Source of the DNA: JBGRQA01 sp041725895
GTDB lineage: Bacteria; Bacteroidota; Bacteroidia; Bacteroidales; Marinifilaceae
Direction: 5' to 3'
DNA length: 64,000 bases
Assembly: GCA_041725895.1 (NCBI GenBank)
Contig: JBGRQA010000002.1
Location: 186,001-250,000, forward strand
This document shows, in pieces, positions 1 through 10,400 of this stretch. Made by a program: the position numbers and the translations under genes. The notes beneath the pieces were generated by a model. It was not told the origin of the DNA. It saw only the letters and a list, made by a program, of their open reading frames with translations, and did not search any database. Within the stretch, counting starts at the first letter, position 1; every line of letters starts with the position of its first letter.

Positions 1-429
1 CCCAACTCGTCTTTTTCATAAGTATATTTTTTTGGTGAATTTTAGAATTTCATTTTGGGCATGAAGTCCCAAGTTACAAGCTTCCGGTGAAAGATACAAT
101 AGGGATCTTATGTTTTGCCATTTTTCGTCTGGGAAAAGATCCGTAAATTTAGTATTGACCTGATGGTATGCTTCTCATACTAGTATTAAATAAGGTGAAG
201 TTGCTTACCATGCGTTACTCTAATTTTTTATTGGAAATAATCCTTTTGTTTTCCTTGTATGTAGGTGGGGCTTTGAACAGAAGGGCAGGAAAAGAAGATC
301 AATTATTGTCAATGTGACTTGTTTTTCTGATAAACATAGTCAAAATGGCAGTAAAATTAGACTGGCAAGGCTTTTGAAAATTGGTTGTTGGAATTACAAT
401 CATTCGAATGAAGATTAAAAAAGATTGAT
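1..429. other. Gene-free stretch upstream of clpB
   Basis: No convincing coding region is seen on either strand. The stretch is AT-rich and must hold the clpB promoter, but I could not find a clean Bacteroidota promoter match (TTTG, about 19 bases, TAnnTTTG). A short string around 67-85 (cccaagttacaagcttcc) resembles the dispersed CAAGTAGCAAG-type intergenic sequences seen elsewhere in the window. Confidence 0.5.
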
Positions 430-3021
<2,592 letters not shown>

Positions 3022-3062
3022 TTGTAGTGAGAATTAAATAGTTTTTGATTTTAGAGATAAAA

Positions 3063-3094
3063 GAAAGGTCCACCGGTTGAGTGGGCCTTTCTTT
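3063..3094 (+). terminator. Terminator after clpB
   Basis: An 11-bp stem (gaaaggtccac / gtgggcctttc, one G-T pair) with a 7-base loop cggttga, followed by tttg. Loop and 3' arm are nearly identical to the terminator at 6257-6285, so the two may share an origin. Confidence 0.8.
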
Positions 3095-3210
3095 GTTGCT
3101 TGTTGCAGGGCGGTTATATGAATTGCTGCGCCAGATGTAAGGAATTCGGGGAGCTTTATTCCCTTTGGCTTCGCAAGTATATGAGCGCCTGTTATAGCCA
3201 GTAATTATTT

Positions 3211-5007
3211 TTAATTCTGCAACATTTGACTTATCAGGGAAACACTAAAAATACTCAAAAGAAACCAGCCTAAAAATCCTTCAATTATAGTAATGTATCG
3301 TGATGCTCCCTTTACAGGTATCGTTCCAAAACCAAGCGTTGAAAAAGCATTAATACTTAAGGTTGTGGCATTAAGAGCACGAATTAATCCAAGGTAAATC
3401 AGGTAAATTATCACAGAAATGAAAACCGTAATACCTACAAGCACTTTGCGTGTAGATTTGAGGTCTATCCATCGTCCTTGTAGTAGTTCTGTTCTTCGGT
3501 AAATGAAGCTTACAACTTTATATTTGATTACTGAAAACAAATACAAAGGCTTTCCGAGCAAAACAATAAACAATGGGACAAGAACCTTGCTCTCTTTCAT
3601 TTCCTTTTTATACTCAGCAAAAGTTTTAAAATCCTCTATGTAGTTCTCTGTATAAAAATCCTCCAATCTTTGCTCCGAGCTGAAATATTGCATAATGGTT
3701 CTATGCTTTTTAATCAAAAATACTCGATTTATGCCATCCCAATCGCTGTAAAAAAAGAAGTACACAGCAGCGAAAATAAGAATTACCCAGATTGAAATGA
3801 TCAATGATTGTACTGGATTGGTCCCATATTCTGAAAAATATTTTAGAAATTGGTTAAACCGCCAACTGAACCATTTATTGGTACTTGGATCAAGTTGGTA
3901 CAAATGGTGATATTTCCCAGTTTCCATGTCTTTCAACTGTTTATAACAAGCGTTGGCAGATTCGATATCGCCTTGGGTTCTGTACATCGAAAAAAACTTT
4001 CGATAGGAGCTGTTCAGTTCATTAAAAAGGTCAACATCCGAAATTAGGGTATCTGTTTTATGGGTATAGGGTGCTTGTTCATAAGTCGTATAGTATCCAA
4101 GTCCCACCGAATCTATTTGGTTCCAATTAAAAGACGTATTGTCTTTTGGGAAATTAAATTTTTTTGTTCCAAATGGTAGTTTAAACTTACATTTCTGAAC
4201 TGTAAAATTTTCCTTTACGGAACAACGAATAAAGTTCAGAATACTGTTGGAAAAATCAATCCCTTGAAAGTGAATAACATCATATTTACCACCTATAAAA
4301 GATAGTATAGGCGTTACTTCAGTTGGCAAGATTTTGCAATCGCTCAAATAAAATGTATTTATCTTTTCTTCATTCTGACTAATCCTGAAAAGAAACTGAT
4401 AAGTTTGATTTTCTTTTTCAAATCCGTAACGTTGCCTGGTTTGTACAATCTTATGGTCGGTGTAGAGCGAACAATTACTGAATAAGAGTAGATTAATTTG
4501 CAATTCAAGGACGACAGTTCTTTGCAGTATAGAGCAATAACAAAATTCTATTGTTCCCAAATTAGAATGACGAATGTCCAGCCCTTGCTTAAATGTGCAA
4601 TTATAAAAAATAAGTTGACCAGCTCCCTCACATTTTAAAAACGATACATTATTATGGAAAATCACATTTCGAACCTGACAGGTTGAGTTATTCGGTAATT
4701 TGCAATTTTTAATTAGGACAAATGGAAATATTTTTTTTTCACTTTTTTTATCCTTAGCTGTTGGCATAATGCCTCTGGGTTGCATACAAGAGTAAAGAGA
4801 ATCTTTGCGATAATCGTAATAAATTTCGGTGTCTTCTAACAAATATCTCTTGTCTTTGCATTTCTCCATTTCCTCAAGCCATTCGCTGATGGATATTTTT
4901 CTTTTGTAATTGTTTTGAGAAAATAGGTGAGTGGAAAAAGCAAAATTAAATAGCAGAATTATGAAGAGAATATTTTTTGCATTGTAAATTTTATTCATGT
5001 TATTCAT
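3211..5007 (-). CDS. Channel-like membrane protein with large exported N-terminal region
   Basis: Function not known. The 598-residue protein starts with a hydrophobic signal segment (about 8-30), followed by roughly 360 residues predicted outside the cytoplasm that read as short irregular beta-strand repeats rich in F, C, N and S (for example LGTIEFCYCSIL, INLLLFSNCSLY), reminiscent of a right-handed beta-helix or pentapeptide-like fold. The last 200 residues hold about four membrane segments and the string STLGFGTIPVKG followed by a hydrophobic helix to the C-terminus, which looks like the pore loop and inner helix of a two-TM ion channel (Ion_trans_2); the filter TLGFG departs slightly from TVGYG. 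It stands alone, facing clpB. A second in-frame ATG lies three codons downstream. Channel assignment is inference. Confidence 0.6.
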   Translation of the reverse strand: MNNMNKIYNAKNILFIILLFNFAFSTHLFSQNNYKRKISISEWLEEMEKCKDKRYLLEDTEIYYDYRKDSLYSCMQPRGIMPTAKDKKSEKKIFPFVLIKNCKLPNNSTCQVRNVIFHNNVSFLKCEGAGQLIFYNCTFKQGLDIRHSNLGTIEFCYCSILQRTVVLELQINLLLFSNCSLYTDHKIVQTRQRYGFEKENQTYQFLFRISQNEEKINTFYLSDCKILPTEVTPILSFIGGKYDVIHFQGIDFSNSILNFIRCSVKENFTVQKCKFKLPFGTKKFNFPKDNTSFNWNQIDSVGLGYYTTYEQAPYTHKTDTLISDVDLFNELNSSYRKFFSMYRTQGDIESANACYKQLKDMETGKYHHLYQLDPSTNKWFSWRFNQFLKYFSEYGTNPVQSLIISIWVILIFAAVYFFFYSDWDGINRVFLIKKHRTIMQYFSSEQRLEDFYTENYIEDFKTFAEYKKEMKESKVLVPLFIVLLGKPLYLFSVIKYKVVSFIYRRTELLQGRWIDLKSTRKVLVGITVFISVIIYLIYLGLIRALNATTLSINAFSTLGFGTIPVKGASRYITIIEGFLGWFLLSIFSVSLISQMLQN

Positions 5008-5670
5008 CTTTTGAATTATTGGCTATAACGGGTTTATATCATCCCTTTATCCCACAAAAGGGCCAAAAATACCCTAATGAGATAGATGTAATCCCTTTTG
5101 TTAAAGAATAGAGATTATGGTTAATCGGTGAATTTAGCAAAAAATCAATCCATTTGCTTTAATCAGATAAGCATAATGTTTCCAAATAGGGGAAGGGGGA
5201 GTTGGTTCACAAGCCCTTTGGGGTTTCCATGCATAGAGTGGAGGAGGGCTTGCCCGGGTGGTTGATCCATTGGGAAGAGGAGGAGCCTGCTGCCTTGTCC
5301 TTTTTGTGGATTCCGAAACCTTTTGTTGTTATGGTAAATGTTGTACAGCTTGTAGCAGGGAGCAGGCTTGCGCAGTTTACGCTCCAAAGGCCGGGTTTAA
5401 TGAGTGGAAAAAACTAAGATTGCAAAAAAAACGATCTGCCTTTTTGCGTGGGTAAGATATCTATTACTCCGTGCAGAAATCGCAAAGTAGCTCCGTGCCA
5501 TAATCTGTGGCCATTTGAGTAAACTGCGGTGAAATAAGAGTTATATAGTAGAATGTAAAAGTTTCGTAAAAAGAATTGGGGAGCTATGGATAAACAAAGA
5601 CAAAAGTGGTAAATTTCATAGTGAACACATCATTTTAAGCTATCACCGTTTCGAAGAGGGAGGTAAGCAA
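5008..5670. other. 663-base gap; short Cys-rich ORF of doubtful reality
   Basis: Divergent spacer between the channel-like gene (minus) and the 2Fe-2S gene (plus). A 65-codon open frame on the plus strand (5258-5455, GTG start) contains nine Cys including FCCYGKCCTACSREQAC, but two other frames are open over the same bases and no good ribosome site precedes it, so it is not called as a gene. The region 5165-5400 is richer in GC than its surroundings and could be a decayed gene. A clear ribosome site (gggaggt) precedes the gene at 5671. Confidence 0.4.
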
Positions 5671-6141
5671 ATGATCAATCCAAAGGAAGGCAGATACGAT
5701 AAAGAAGTTCGAAGCCGAATTGAAAAGGATGGGGAACCAGTACAACCAAGTTGCGGATGTTCGAAACCCGCAGGTTTACCTTTATTTGGTAATGCAGCTG
5801 TATACCCTGTTTTTGAGAAAATGAATATCACAATAGATGGAAGGGTAATTGAAGTAACGCCGGACGATAAAAATATCGTTGATGTGGCTGGTAGGGCAAA
5901 GATCGGTATCCCTGCGCCTTGCTATCGAGCCAATCGGAAAAAGGGTTGTTGCAGGGGTTGTGTTGTGGAGGTGGATGGAGTGCAAAAGTTTGCCTGTGTT
6001 ACAGCTCCTTTGAACGGGATGAATATCGTTGTAAACAGAGACGATTTGAAAGCAATCCGGAAGAAGCGCCTCCTAAAATACAAGGAAGGGATTGACAGTG
6101 GAACTTCGTATACTTGCTCGTTTTGCCAACCAGATGATTAA
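5671..6141 (+). CDS. Small 2Fe-2S ferredoxin-like protein with extra cysteine pairs
   Basis: A 156-residue soluble protein. Residues about 50-125 match the 2Fe-2S fold found at the N-termini of hydrogenase and formate dehydrogenase subunits: IPAPCYR, then GCCRGCVVEVDG, then FACVTAPLNGM, giving the four-Cys cluster ligand pattern. Two more pairs lie outside: SCGC in the N-terminal tail (about 29-32) and CSFC four residues from the C-terminus, which could bind an extra metal or be redox active. The start is set by gggaggt seven bases upstream; an internal ATG at 5821 would give a core-only protein. It is monocistronic with its own terminator. Electron carrier role is family knowledge; its partner is unknown, though the cytochrome block nearby is suggestive. 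Confidence 0.75.
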   Translation: MINPKEGRYDKEVRSRIEKDGEPVQPSCGCSKPAGLPLFGNAAVYPVFEKMNITIDGRVIEVTPDDKNIVDVAGRAKIGIPAPCYRANRKKGCCRGCVVEVDGVQKFACVTAPLNGMNIVVNRDDLKAIRKKRLLKYKEGIDSGTSYTCSFCQPDD

Positions 6142-6256
6142 TGCAGCTACTTTATGAGAGAAATTACCCTGAAGATGGCTATCGAGGGTTCTGGAGCAGT
6201 AGCCTTTAGTTTATCGGTAACCTTGAGTATTTCCTTTTTTGAATTTATTGAAAATG

Positions 6257-6288
6257 AAAAGGCCCACCGATTGAGTGGGCCTTTTCTT
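6257..6288 (+). terminator. Terminator between convergent ferredoxin and cupin genes
   Basis: Perfect 11-bp stem aaaaggcccac / gtgggcctttt with loop cgattga, flanked by T on the plus side and A on the other, so it can serve both converging genes. Very similar to the clpB terminator. Confidence 0.8.
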
Positions 6289-6358
6289 GCTTGGTGTTTT
6301 GAACGGGCGAGAGTCGAGATGTTGAACTCGGCTTTTGCAGTTCATATCATTATTTAAT

Positions 6359-6622
6359 CTAATCATCCACTTGGGGAACAAGAAGATCCGCAACATAAAG
6401 ATCTCCATCGCTTCTAAGGGTATGCAATGTTCCGGCAGGAACAATAAAGGAATCCCCCACGTTTAATTCGATCTCCTGGTTTTCCAAAATACCAAAACCC
6501 GAGCCTTTGATACAGTAATAAATTTGGTCACGTCCTTCATGTGTATGCAAAGGGGCATTACTTTTCGGGTGTATATGATATAAATTGGTTTCGATCGCTT
6601 TTTCAATATTGATTAAATCCAT
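6359..6622 (-). CDS. Small cupin-domain protein (duplicate copy)
   Basis: An 87-residue single-domain cupin starting at the ATG at 6622 (MDLINIEKAIE). Metal-ligand pattern of the fold is present: HTHEGRDQIYY and later PAGTLHTL. It is a clear paralogue of residues 1-85 of the cupin-BFD protein at 6870-7433 but ends right after the cupin core (LLVPQVDD) and lacks the iron-sulfur domains. The open frame could be read further upstream (to 6694), but those extra codons are the remnant of a dehydrogenase (see 6641-6874), and the bases before the ATG (ttagtaccatgg) match those before the paralogue, so the shorter start is chosen. Substrate unknown. Confidence 0.75.
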   Translation of the reverse strand: MDLINIEKAIETNLYHIHPKSNAPLHTHEGRDQIYYCIKGSGFGILENQEIELNVGDSFIVPAGTLHTLRSDGDLYVADLLVPQVDD

Positions 6623-6640
6623 GGTACTAATTGTTTGTAA

Positions 6641-6874
6641 TGAATATACTTTTCCTAAATAGTCCTCTACCCAAGTGGCTTTTCTTCCCATCAACTACTC
6701 CATAATGGAGTTGGTGTTGTCGAGTTCTTCTTCACCTACCGCCAATGAAAATCCGGCAGAAAGTCCTATGTACTCCTGGGGGACACTGGCTTCGGTTAAA
6801 GTTTTGTTGAATTCTTCCACTTCCACTTTCGTCTTTTTCAGAAAATGCTTGATAACAGATTTTCCCAAATTACC
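6641..6874 (-). pseudogene. Remnant of NmrA-like dehydrogenase
   Basis: Decayed copy of the gene at 7456-8328. It keeps the tail of the nucleotide-binding motif (GNLGKSVIKHFLKK, matching GSLGKSVIKHLLNK, residues 11-24), then jumps into VEEFNKTL and the C-terminal 60 residues; about 205 codons (roughly residues 25-230) are missing, at a junction of short gtggaa/gttgaa similarity. A Gln codon (caa in the intact gene) is a tag stop at NSIME*LMGRKAT, and a 7-base deletion removed the normal stop, which joins the frame to the cupin downstream. Its own first codons are absent: the remnant begins inside the last codons of the cupin-BFD gene. Confidence 0.85.
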
Positions 6875-7433
6875 TCTCTGTGTCAATCATCTTCTGTAAT
6901 AGAAGTTTACAATTTCCACAATCGGTGCCGGCTCCTGTTAGGGCTCCTATTTTTTCAACAGTATCTGCTCCATTTTTAACTGCGTCAACAACAGAATCCA
7001 TAGTAACCATTTTGCAGCTACAGGCTAAGGCTAATATCTTTTTAATATCCTCAATACAATTCCCACACTCGGTTCCTGCTCCTGTAATTTTTTGTATGTC
7101 CTCTACAGTACGGGCACCACCAACCATTGCTTTACGGATATCTCCGTAACTCACCTGTTTGCAGTGGCAAATGATTCTGTTGACAGGGATGAGGAAAGCC
7201 GTTACATATAGCTCTTCATCGGTTTTAAGGGTATGCATGCTACCGGCAGGAGCAACCAATACATCTCCTACACTTAGCTCTACCTCCTTGCCGTCTACTA
7301 TACCAATCCCGGAACCCTTTATGCAGTAAAAAATTTCATCTTGAGTTCCATGTTCATGATAGGGAACTTTTAGGTCCGGATGGATATGGTAAACGTTTGT
7401 TTTGATCGCTTTTTCAATAGCACTTAAATCCAT
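6870..7433 (-). CDS. Cupin fused to two BFD-type [2Fe-2S] domains
   Basis: A 187-residue protein. Residues 1-85 are a cupin (HEHGTQDEIFY with H26, H28, E33; PAGSMHTL with H67). Two bacterioferritin-associated-ferredoxin (BFD) domains follow: CHC at 89-91 with CGNC at 123-126, and CSC at 138-140 with CGNC at 172-175; the spacing between the inner Cys is 31 residues in both, exactly as in the family, so both can bind a 2Fe-2S cluster. The BFD fold usually sits in ferredoxin-like donors and in NirB/NasC-type reductases. It lies 22 bases after the dehydrogenase at 7456-8328, in the same operon. A cupin joined to two BFD domains is uncommon; role unknown, perhaps redox-gated sensing or small-molecule turnover. 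Confidence 0.85.
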   Translation of the reverse strand: MDLSAIEKAIKTNVYHIHPDLKVPYHEHGTQDEIFYCIKGSGIGIVDGKEVELSVGDVLVAPAGSMHTLKTDEELYVTAFLIPVNRIICHCKQVSYGDIRKAMVGGARTVEDIQKITGAGTECGNCIEDIKKILALACSCKMVTMDSVVDAVKNGADTVEKIGALTGAGTDCGNCKLLLQKMIDTER

Positions 7434-7455
7434 GGTACTAATTGTTTGTAATGAA

Positions 7456-8328
7456 TTATGAATAAACTTCTTTTAAATATTCCTCCACCGAAGTGGCTTT
7501 TCTACCAATCAATTGTTCAATTACTGAGTTTGTATTGTCAAGTTCTCCCTGCTCCATTGCCAGTGAAAATCCTGCAAACAAGCCAATAAATGGCGTCGGC
7601 ACACCTGCATCCGCCAATGTTTTATTGAACTCTTCAACAGAAGGTGATGTGTAGCCAACTGTTTTTCCGGTAATGCCTGAAATAATCGCAGCAATGTCAT
7701 TATAAGAATAGGCTTTATCGGAAGTAATATCGTACTCTTTGTTTTCATGCCCGTCGGTAGTAAGAATGTGTGCCGCAACTTCTGCCATGTCCTCGCGAAG
7801 TGTAAAAGCCGCTTTTCCCTCACCGGCCGGTTGATAGATTAGGCCTGTTTCCAATACCTTATCCCCGATAAATAGAGGCAGCATATCCATATATAAATTG
7901 TGTTTTAATATGGTATAATTCACTCCGGATTCTCTCAACCAGGTTTCGGTGTCGATATGATCAGCCACTACGAACGAAATAGGTGAAGCTGCGGTTTCAT
8001 CTTTTCGTAGAAAACTGGTGTATACAACCTGCTTTATACCTACTTTTTTGGCTGCGTTTACAACATTTTCATGTTGTTTTGAGCGACCTTCGAATTCGCT
8101 GCCGGAAATAAAATAAAGCTTATCGATTCCTTTAAATGCTGCCAGAAGGGATTCGTAATTATTGTAATCGCCAATTCGAATATCCACTCCATCTAATTCC
8201 AAATCCTCTAATTTCTCAGGATTTCGAACCAATACTGCAATATTTTCGGCTTCCACCTTATTCAGTAAATGCTTAATAACTGATTTCCCCAAACTCCCTG
8301 AGGCACCTGTGATTAAAATTTTAGTCAT
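7456..8328 (-). CDS. NmrA-like NAD(P)-binding oxidoreductase (SDR family)
   Basis: A 290-residue atypical short-chain dehydrogenase. The N-terminal Rossmann motif TGASGSLGKSVI is intact; after it come VLVRNPEKL, DVRIGDY-like acceptor region and the NmrA-family middle (YTILKHNLYMDML). This subfamily includes QorB-type quinone reductases and NmrA-like redox sensors that bind NAD(P) without a classical catalytic Tyr-Lys pair. It is transcribed divergently from an HxlR regulator, an arrangement typical for QorB/YtfG-like genes that respond to quinones or aldehydes. First gene of an operon with the cupin-BFD gene. A decayed copy lies downstream. Confidence 0.88.
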   Translation of the reverse strand: MTKILITGASGSLGKSVIKHLLNKVEAENIAVLVRNPEKLEDLELDGVDIRIGDYNNYESLLAAFKGIDKLYFISGSEFEGRSKQHENVVNAAKKVGIKQVVYTSFLRKDETAASPISFVVADHIDTETWLRESGVNYTILKHNLYMDMLPLFIGDKVLETGLIYQPAGEGKAAFTLREDMAEVAAHILTTDGHENKEYDITSDKAYSYNDIAAIISGITGKTVGYTSPSVEEFNKTLADAGVPTPFIGLFAGFSLAMEQGELDNTNSVIEQLIGRKATSVEEYLKEVYS

Positions 8329-8488
8329 TTTGCTAGTGTTAACTTGTTAAATATCTATTGCTTTCTAAATGGAAATAACTTACTTTTGGTAAGTCAAAGG
8401 TAGAAGGGGAGCTTGTATCAAACAAGAAGGTACGATAAAGTGCTCTACTTACTTTGATGAAACTAGTATTGAAAATCAATTAGATAGC
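8329..8488. promoter_or_regulatory. Divergent promoter region with HxlR-operator candidate
   Basis: The 160-base spacer between the dehydrogenase and hxlR-type gene contains a perfect 6-bp inverted repeat ACTTAC-ttttg-GTAAGT at 8378-8394. On the minus strand it begins directly after a TTTG (a possible -33 element of the dehydrogenase promoter), the position expected for a repressor site. HxlR proteins bind short inverted repeats in such divergent spacers; the link to the regulator at 8489 is inference. Confidence 0.5.
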
Positions 8489-8854
8489 ATGGGAAATAAT
8501 TTGGAAAAATTTTCGATTGTAGAGAATTGCCCCGTAAGAGGGGTTCTGGACAGGTTGGGTGATAAGTGGTCGATACTGGTGCTCATGGTTTTAGGCGAAG
8601 TTGAAAAAATCCGATTCAATGAATTGAATAAAACCATTCCGGATATCTCACAGAAAATGCTGACCGTTACGCTACGTTCCCTGGAAGCGGATGGATTGGT
8701 TAAACGAACCATATACCCCCAGGTTCCCCCAAAGGTGGAATATGAAATTACCGAGAGGGGAGCATCCTTACTGACCCACATTAATAATCTGACCAATTGG
8801 GCAATTGAGAACATGGCTGCCATTGAAGAATCCAGGAAGAAGTTTAAGGCTTAA
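8489..8854 (+). CDS. HxlR-family transcriptional regulator
   Basis: A 121-residue winged helix-turn-helix protein: Cys near the N-terminus (VENCPVRGVLDRLGDKWSILVL), the helix-turn-helix NELNKTIPDISQKMLTVTLRSLE and the wing RTIYPQVPPKVEYEITERG, all family hallmarks. Members such as YodB, HypR and QorR use a conserved N-terminal Cys to sense quinones, diamide or aldehydes; C12-like Cys is present here. Likely controls the divergent dehydrogenase/cupin-BFD operon and perhaps itself. A mutated copy of the same gene is found at 11120-11472. Confidence 0.92.
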   Translation: MGNNLEKFSIVENCPVRGVLDRLGDKWSILVLMVLGEVEKIRFNELNKTIPDISQKMLTVTLRSLEADGLVKRTIYPQVPPKVEYEITERGASLLTHINNLTNWAIENMAAIEESRKKFKA

Positions 8855-8873
8855 CTACCAGAAATAAAAAAGT

Positions 8874-8922
8874 AAGGTTACAACACTTGAGACCGAAAGA
8901 TCTCTTGTTGTAACCTTGTTTT
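8874..8922. terminator. Bidirectional terminator between hxlR and cytochrome genes
   Basis: Long hairpin with 12-bp outer arms aaggttacaaca / tgttgtaacctt and an inner gaga/tctc stem, flanked by A-run on the left and ttgttttatttt on the right; serves two converging genes. Confidence 0.85.
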
Positions 8923-8941
8923 ATTTTAAAGCCCTAAGATT

Positions 8942-10321
8942 TTAATACCTGCCATCCATTACATGTGAAAGGTCTTCAATCTTATTGTTCTTAATGCGGT
9001 AATTGTAGATTGCTTTCATATCTTCCAATAATTGCATCATCTGAAAAAATCCTTGCATCTGGGCAACATCAGTTCCATGCATGGCGGTTCCCATTCTCGC
9101 CCGTCTGCCGGAATGATGGTATAGATGAAACTTAAGCTCCAGGAACCCATCATTCCATGGGTTTTTACCCAAGAGGTTTTTACTTGCCAGTTCTTTTTCC
9201 ATAGCTGCAGCTTCATCCCAATAGGCATTATACAGCGCAACAGCTTCGTCCAGCACTTCACGTTGAACTCCTGTATGCAAAGAACTGTGGCAACTTGAAC
9301 ATACCTTTCTCATTTGTTTCTCACCTTCCATGCCATTTCCGCGTTCACCGCTACGTATTTCTGAACGATGCTCGTGAAGGTTCCACTTCAATCGCTCATT
9401 TATATTATGGGTAGAGCTAAGTTCTCCTATTCCGCTCAAGTGGCAAACAGCGCATGTTGGAGCATCATAATCGCCGGGTTCCCATGTTTCGGGTGCCGCT
9501 TCAAAGTTCCAATCTTCCCCGTGAACATTGTATAGCTGCCCGTGCTTGGATGCTTCAAATATCTCCATCTGGGGGTGGTCGTTCCCCAGGTGGCAGCTTG
9601 CACATGCCTCTGGCTTACGGGCTTCTGCTATTGAAAACTCATGACGTGTGTGGCAAACGGTACAATTTCCAATTGCTCCATCGGGGTAACGCGTTCCAAC
9701 ACCACCTGGCCAGGTCATATTAATGGGTTTGTTGTCAGCCCTTAACTCTACATTTGTACCATGGCACTGCTGACATGTATTTCGAGGGACGTTATTGGTT
9801 TTGGAGCCTGTATTTTCCCCTATTGCCGGATGTCCTTCAATATGCATAAGTTGTTTGGTCCAACCTACTTCCGTGATTATTTTATTCGCTGGTTTAGCAT
9901 GGGAAGATTTTTGAAACTGCTCGTTTTCCCGTGGATGGCAGCGGGCACAAGTTGCCGAGGAGACCATGGGGGATGTGTAAATATCTGTGCTCTCCATTCC
10001 CTCACATTGGGAGGCCATAGGCGAGTCTTTTTCGACTCCATGGCAATCATAACAGGAAACAGAAGCATGAGCCATTTTCCCGTTTTTCCAGTTCTCAACA
10101 ACTCCCGGAGTCTTTTGCGAGTGGCATTCAATACATCTCCTGGCCTCCTCTGTATATCCCCTTTTCACAAGAATTGTTTTGGGATGCAGCTCAATTCCAC
10201 TTTCCCTCTCAACAGCTTTATTTGTTACTTTAGGGTTTTGCTGCTGCGTGGCTAAAGAAAAGCTGAACAGAAGACTAAGAATAATCCCCATCAGAAAAAA
10301 GAACATCCATATTTTTTTCAT
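8942..10321 (-). CDS. Octaheme cytochrome c, hydroxylamine-oxidoreductase-like
   Basis: A 459-residue exported protein (signal anchor about 1-25) with exactly eight CxxCH haem sites: 63, 90, 125, 183, 220, 240, 290 and 341. The order and the surrounding signatures (KHGQLYNVHGEDW, APTCAVCH, STHNINERLKW) match the octaheme HAO-like family. In Campylobacterota the related epsilon-HAO with its NapC-type partner (HaoC) acts as a nitrite/hydroxylamine reductase rather than an oxidase, because the Tyr crosslink of true HAO is missing; whether the crosslinking Tyr exists here needs alignment. The gene lies 79 bases after a tetraheme NapC/NrfH-type gene, the same pairing as in haoCA, so a periplasmic reductase fed from the quinone pool is the likeliest role. 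Confidence 0.85.
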   Translation of the reverse strand: MKKIWMFFFLMGIILSLLFSFSLATQQQNPKVTNKAVERESGIELHPKTILVKRGYTEEARRCIECHSQKTPGVVENWKNGKMAHASVSCYDCHGVEKDSPMASQCEGMESTDIYTSPMVSSATCARCHPRENEQFQKSSHAKPANKIITEVGWTKQLMHIEGHPAIGENTGSKTNNVPRNTCQQCHGTNVELRADNKPINMTWPGGVGTRYPDGAIGNCTVCHTRHEFSIAEARKPEACASCHLGNDHPQMEIFEASKHGQLYNVHGEDWNFEAAPETWEPGDYDAPTCAVCHLSGIGELSSTHNINERLKWNLHEHRSEIRSGERGNGMEGEKQMRKVCSSCHSSLHTGVQREVLDEAVALYNAYWDEAAAMEKELASKNLLGKNPWNDGFLELKFHLYHHSGRRARMGTAMHGTDVAQMQGFFQMMQLLEDMKAIYNYRIKNNKIEDLSHVMDGRY

Positions 10322-10400
10322 GATTCCTCTTGTTTAATATGTAACTATATATAATTCCTGAACTACTCTAATATAGGTGGTCAAGTAAAGCCGGTTAATT

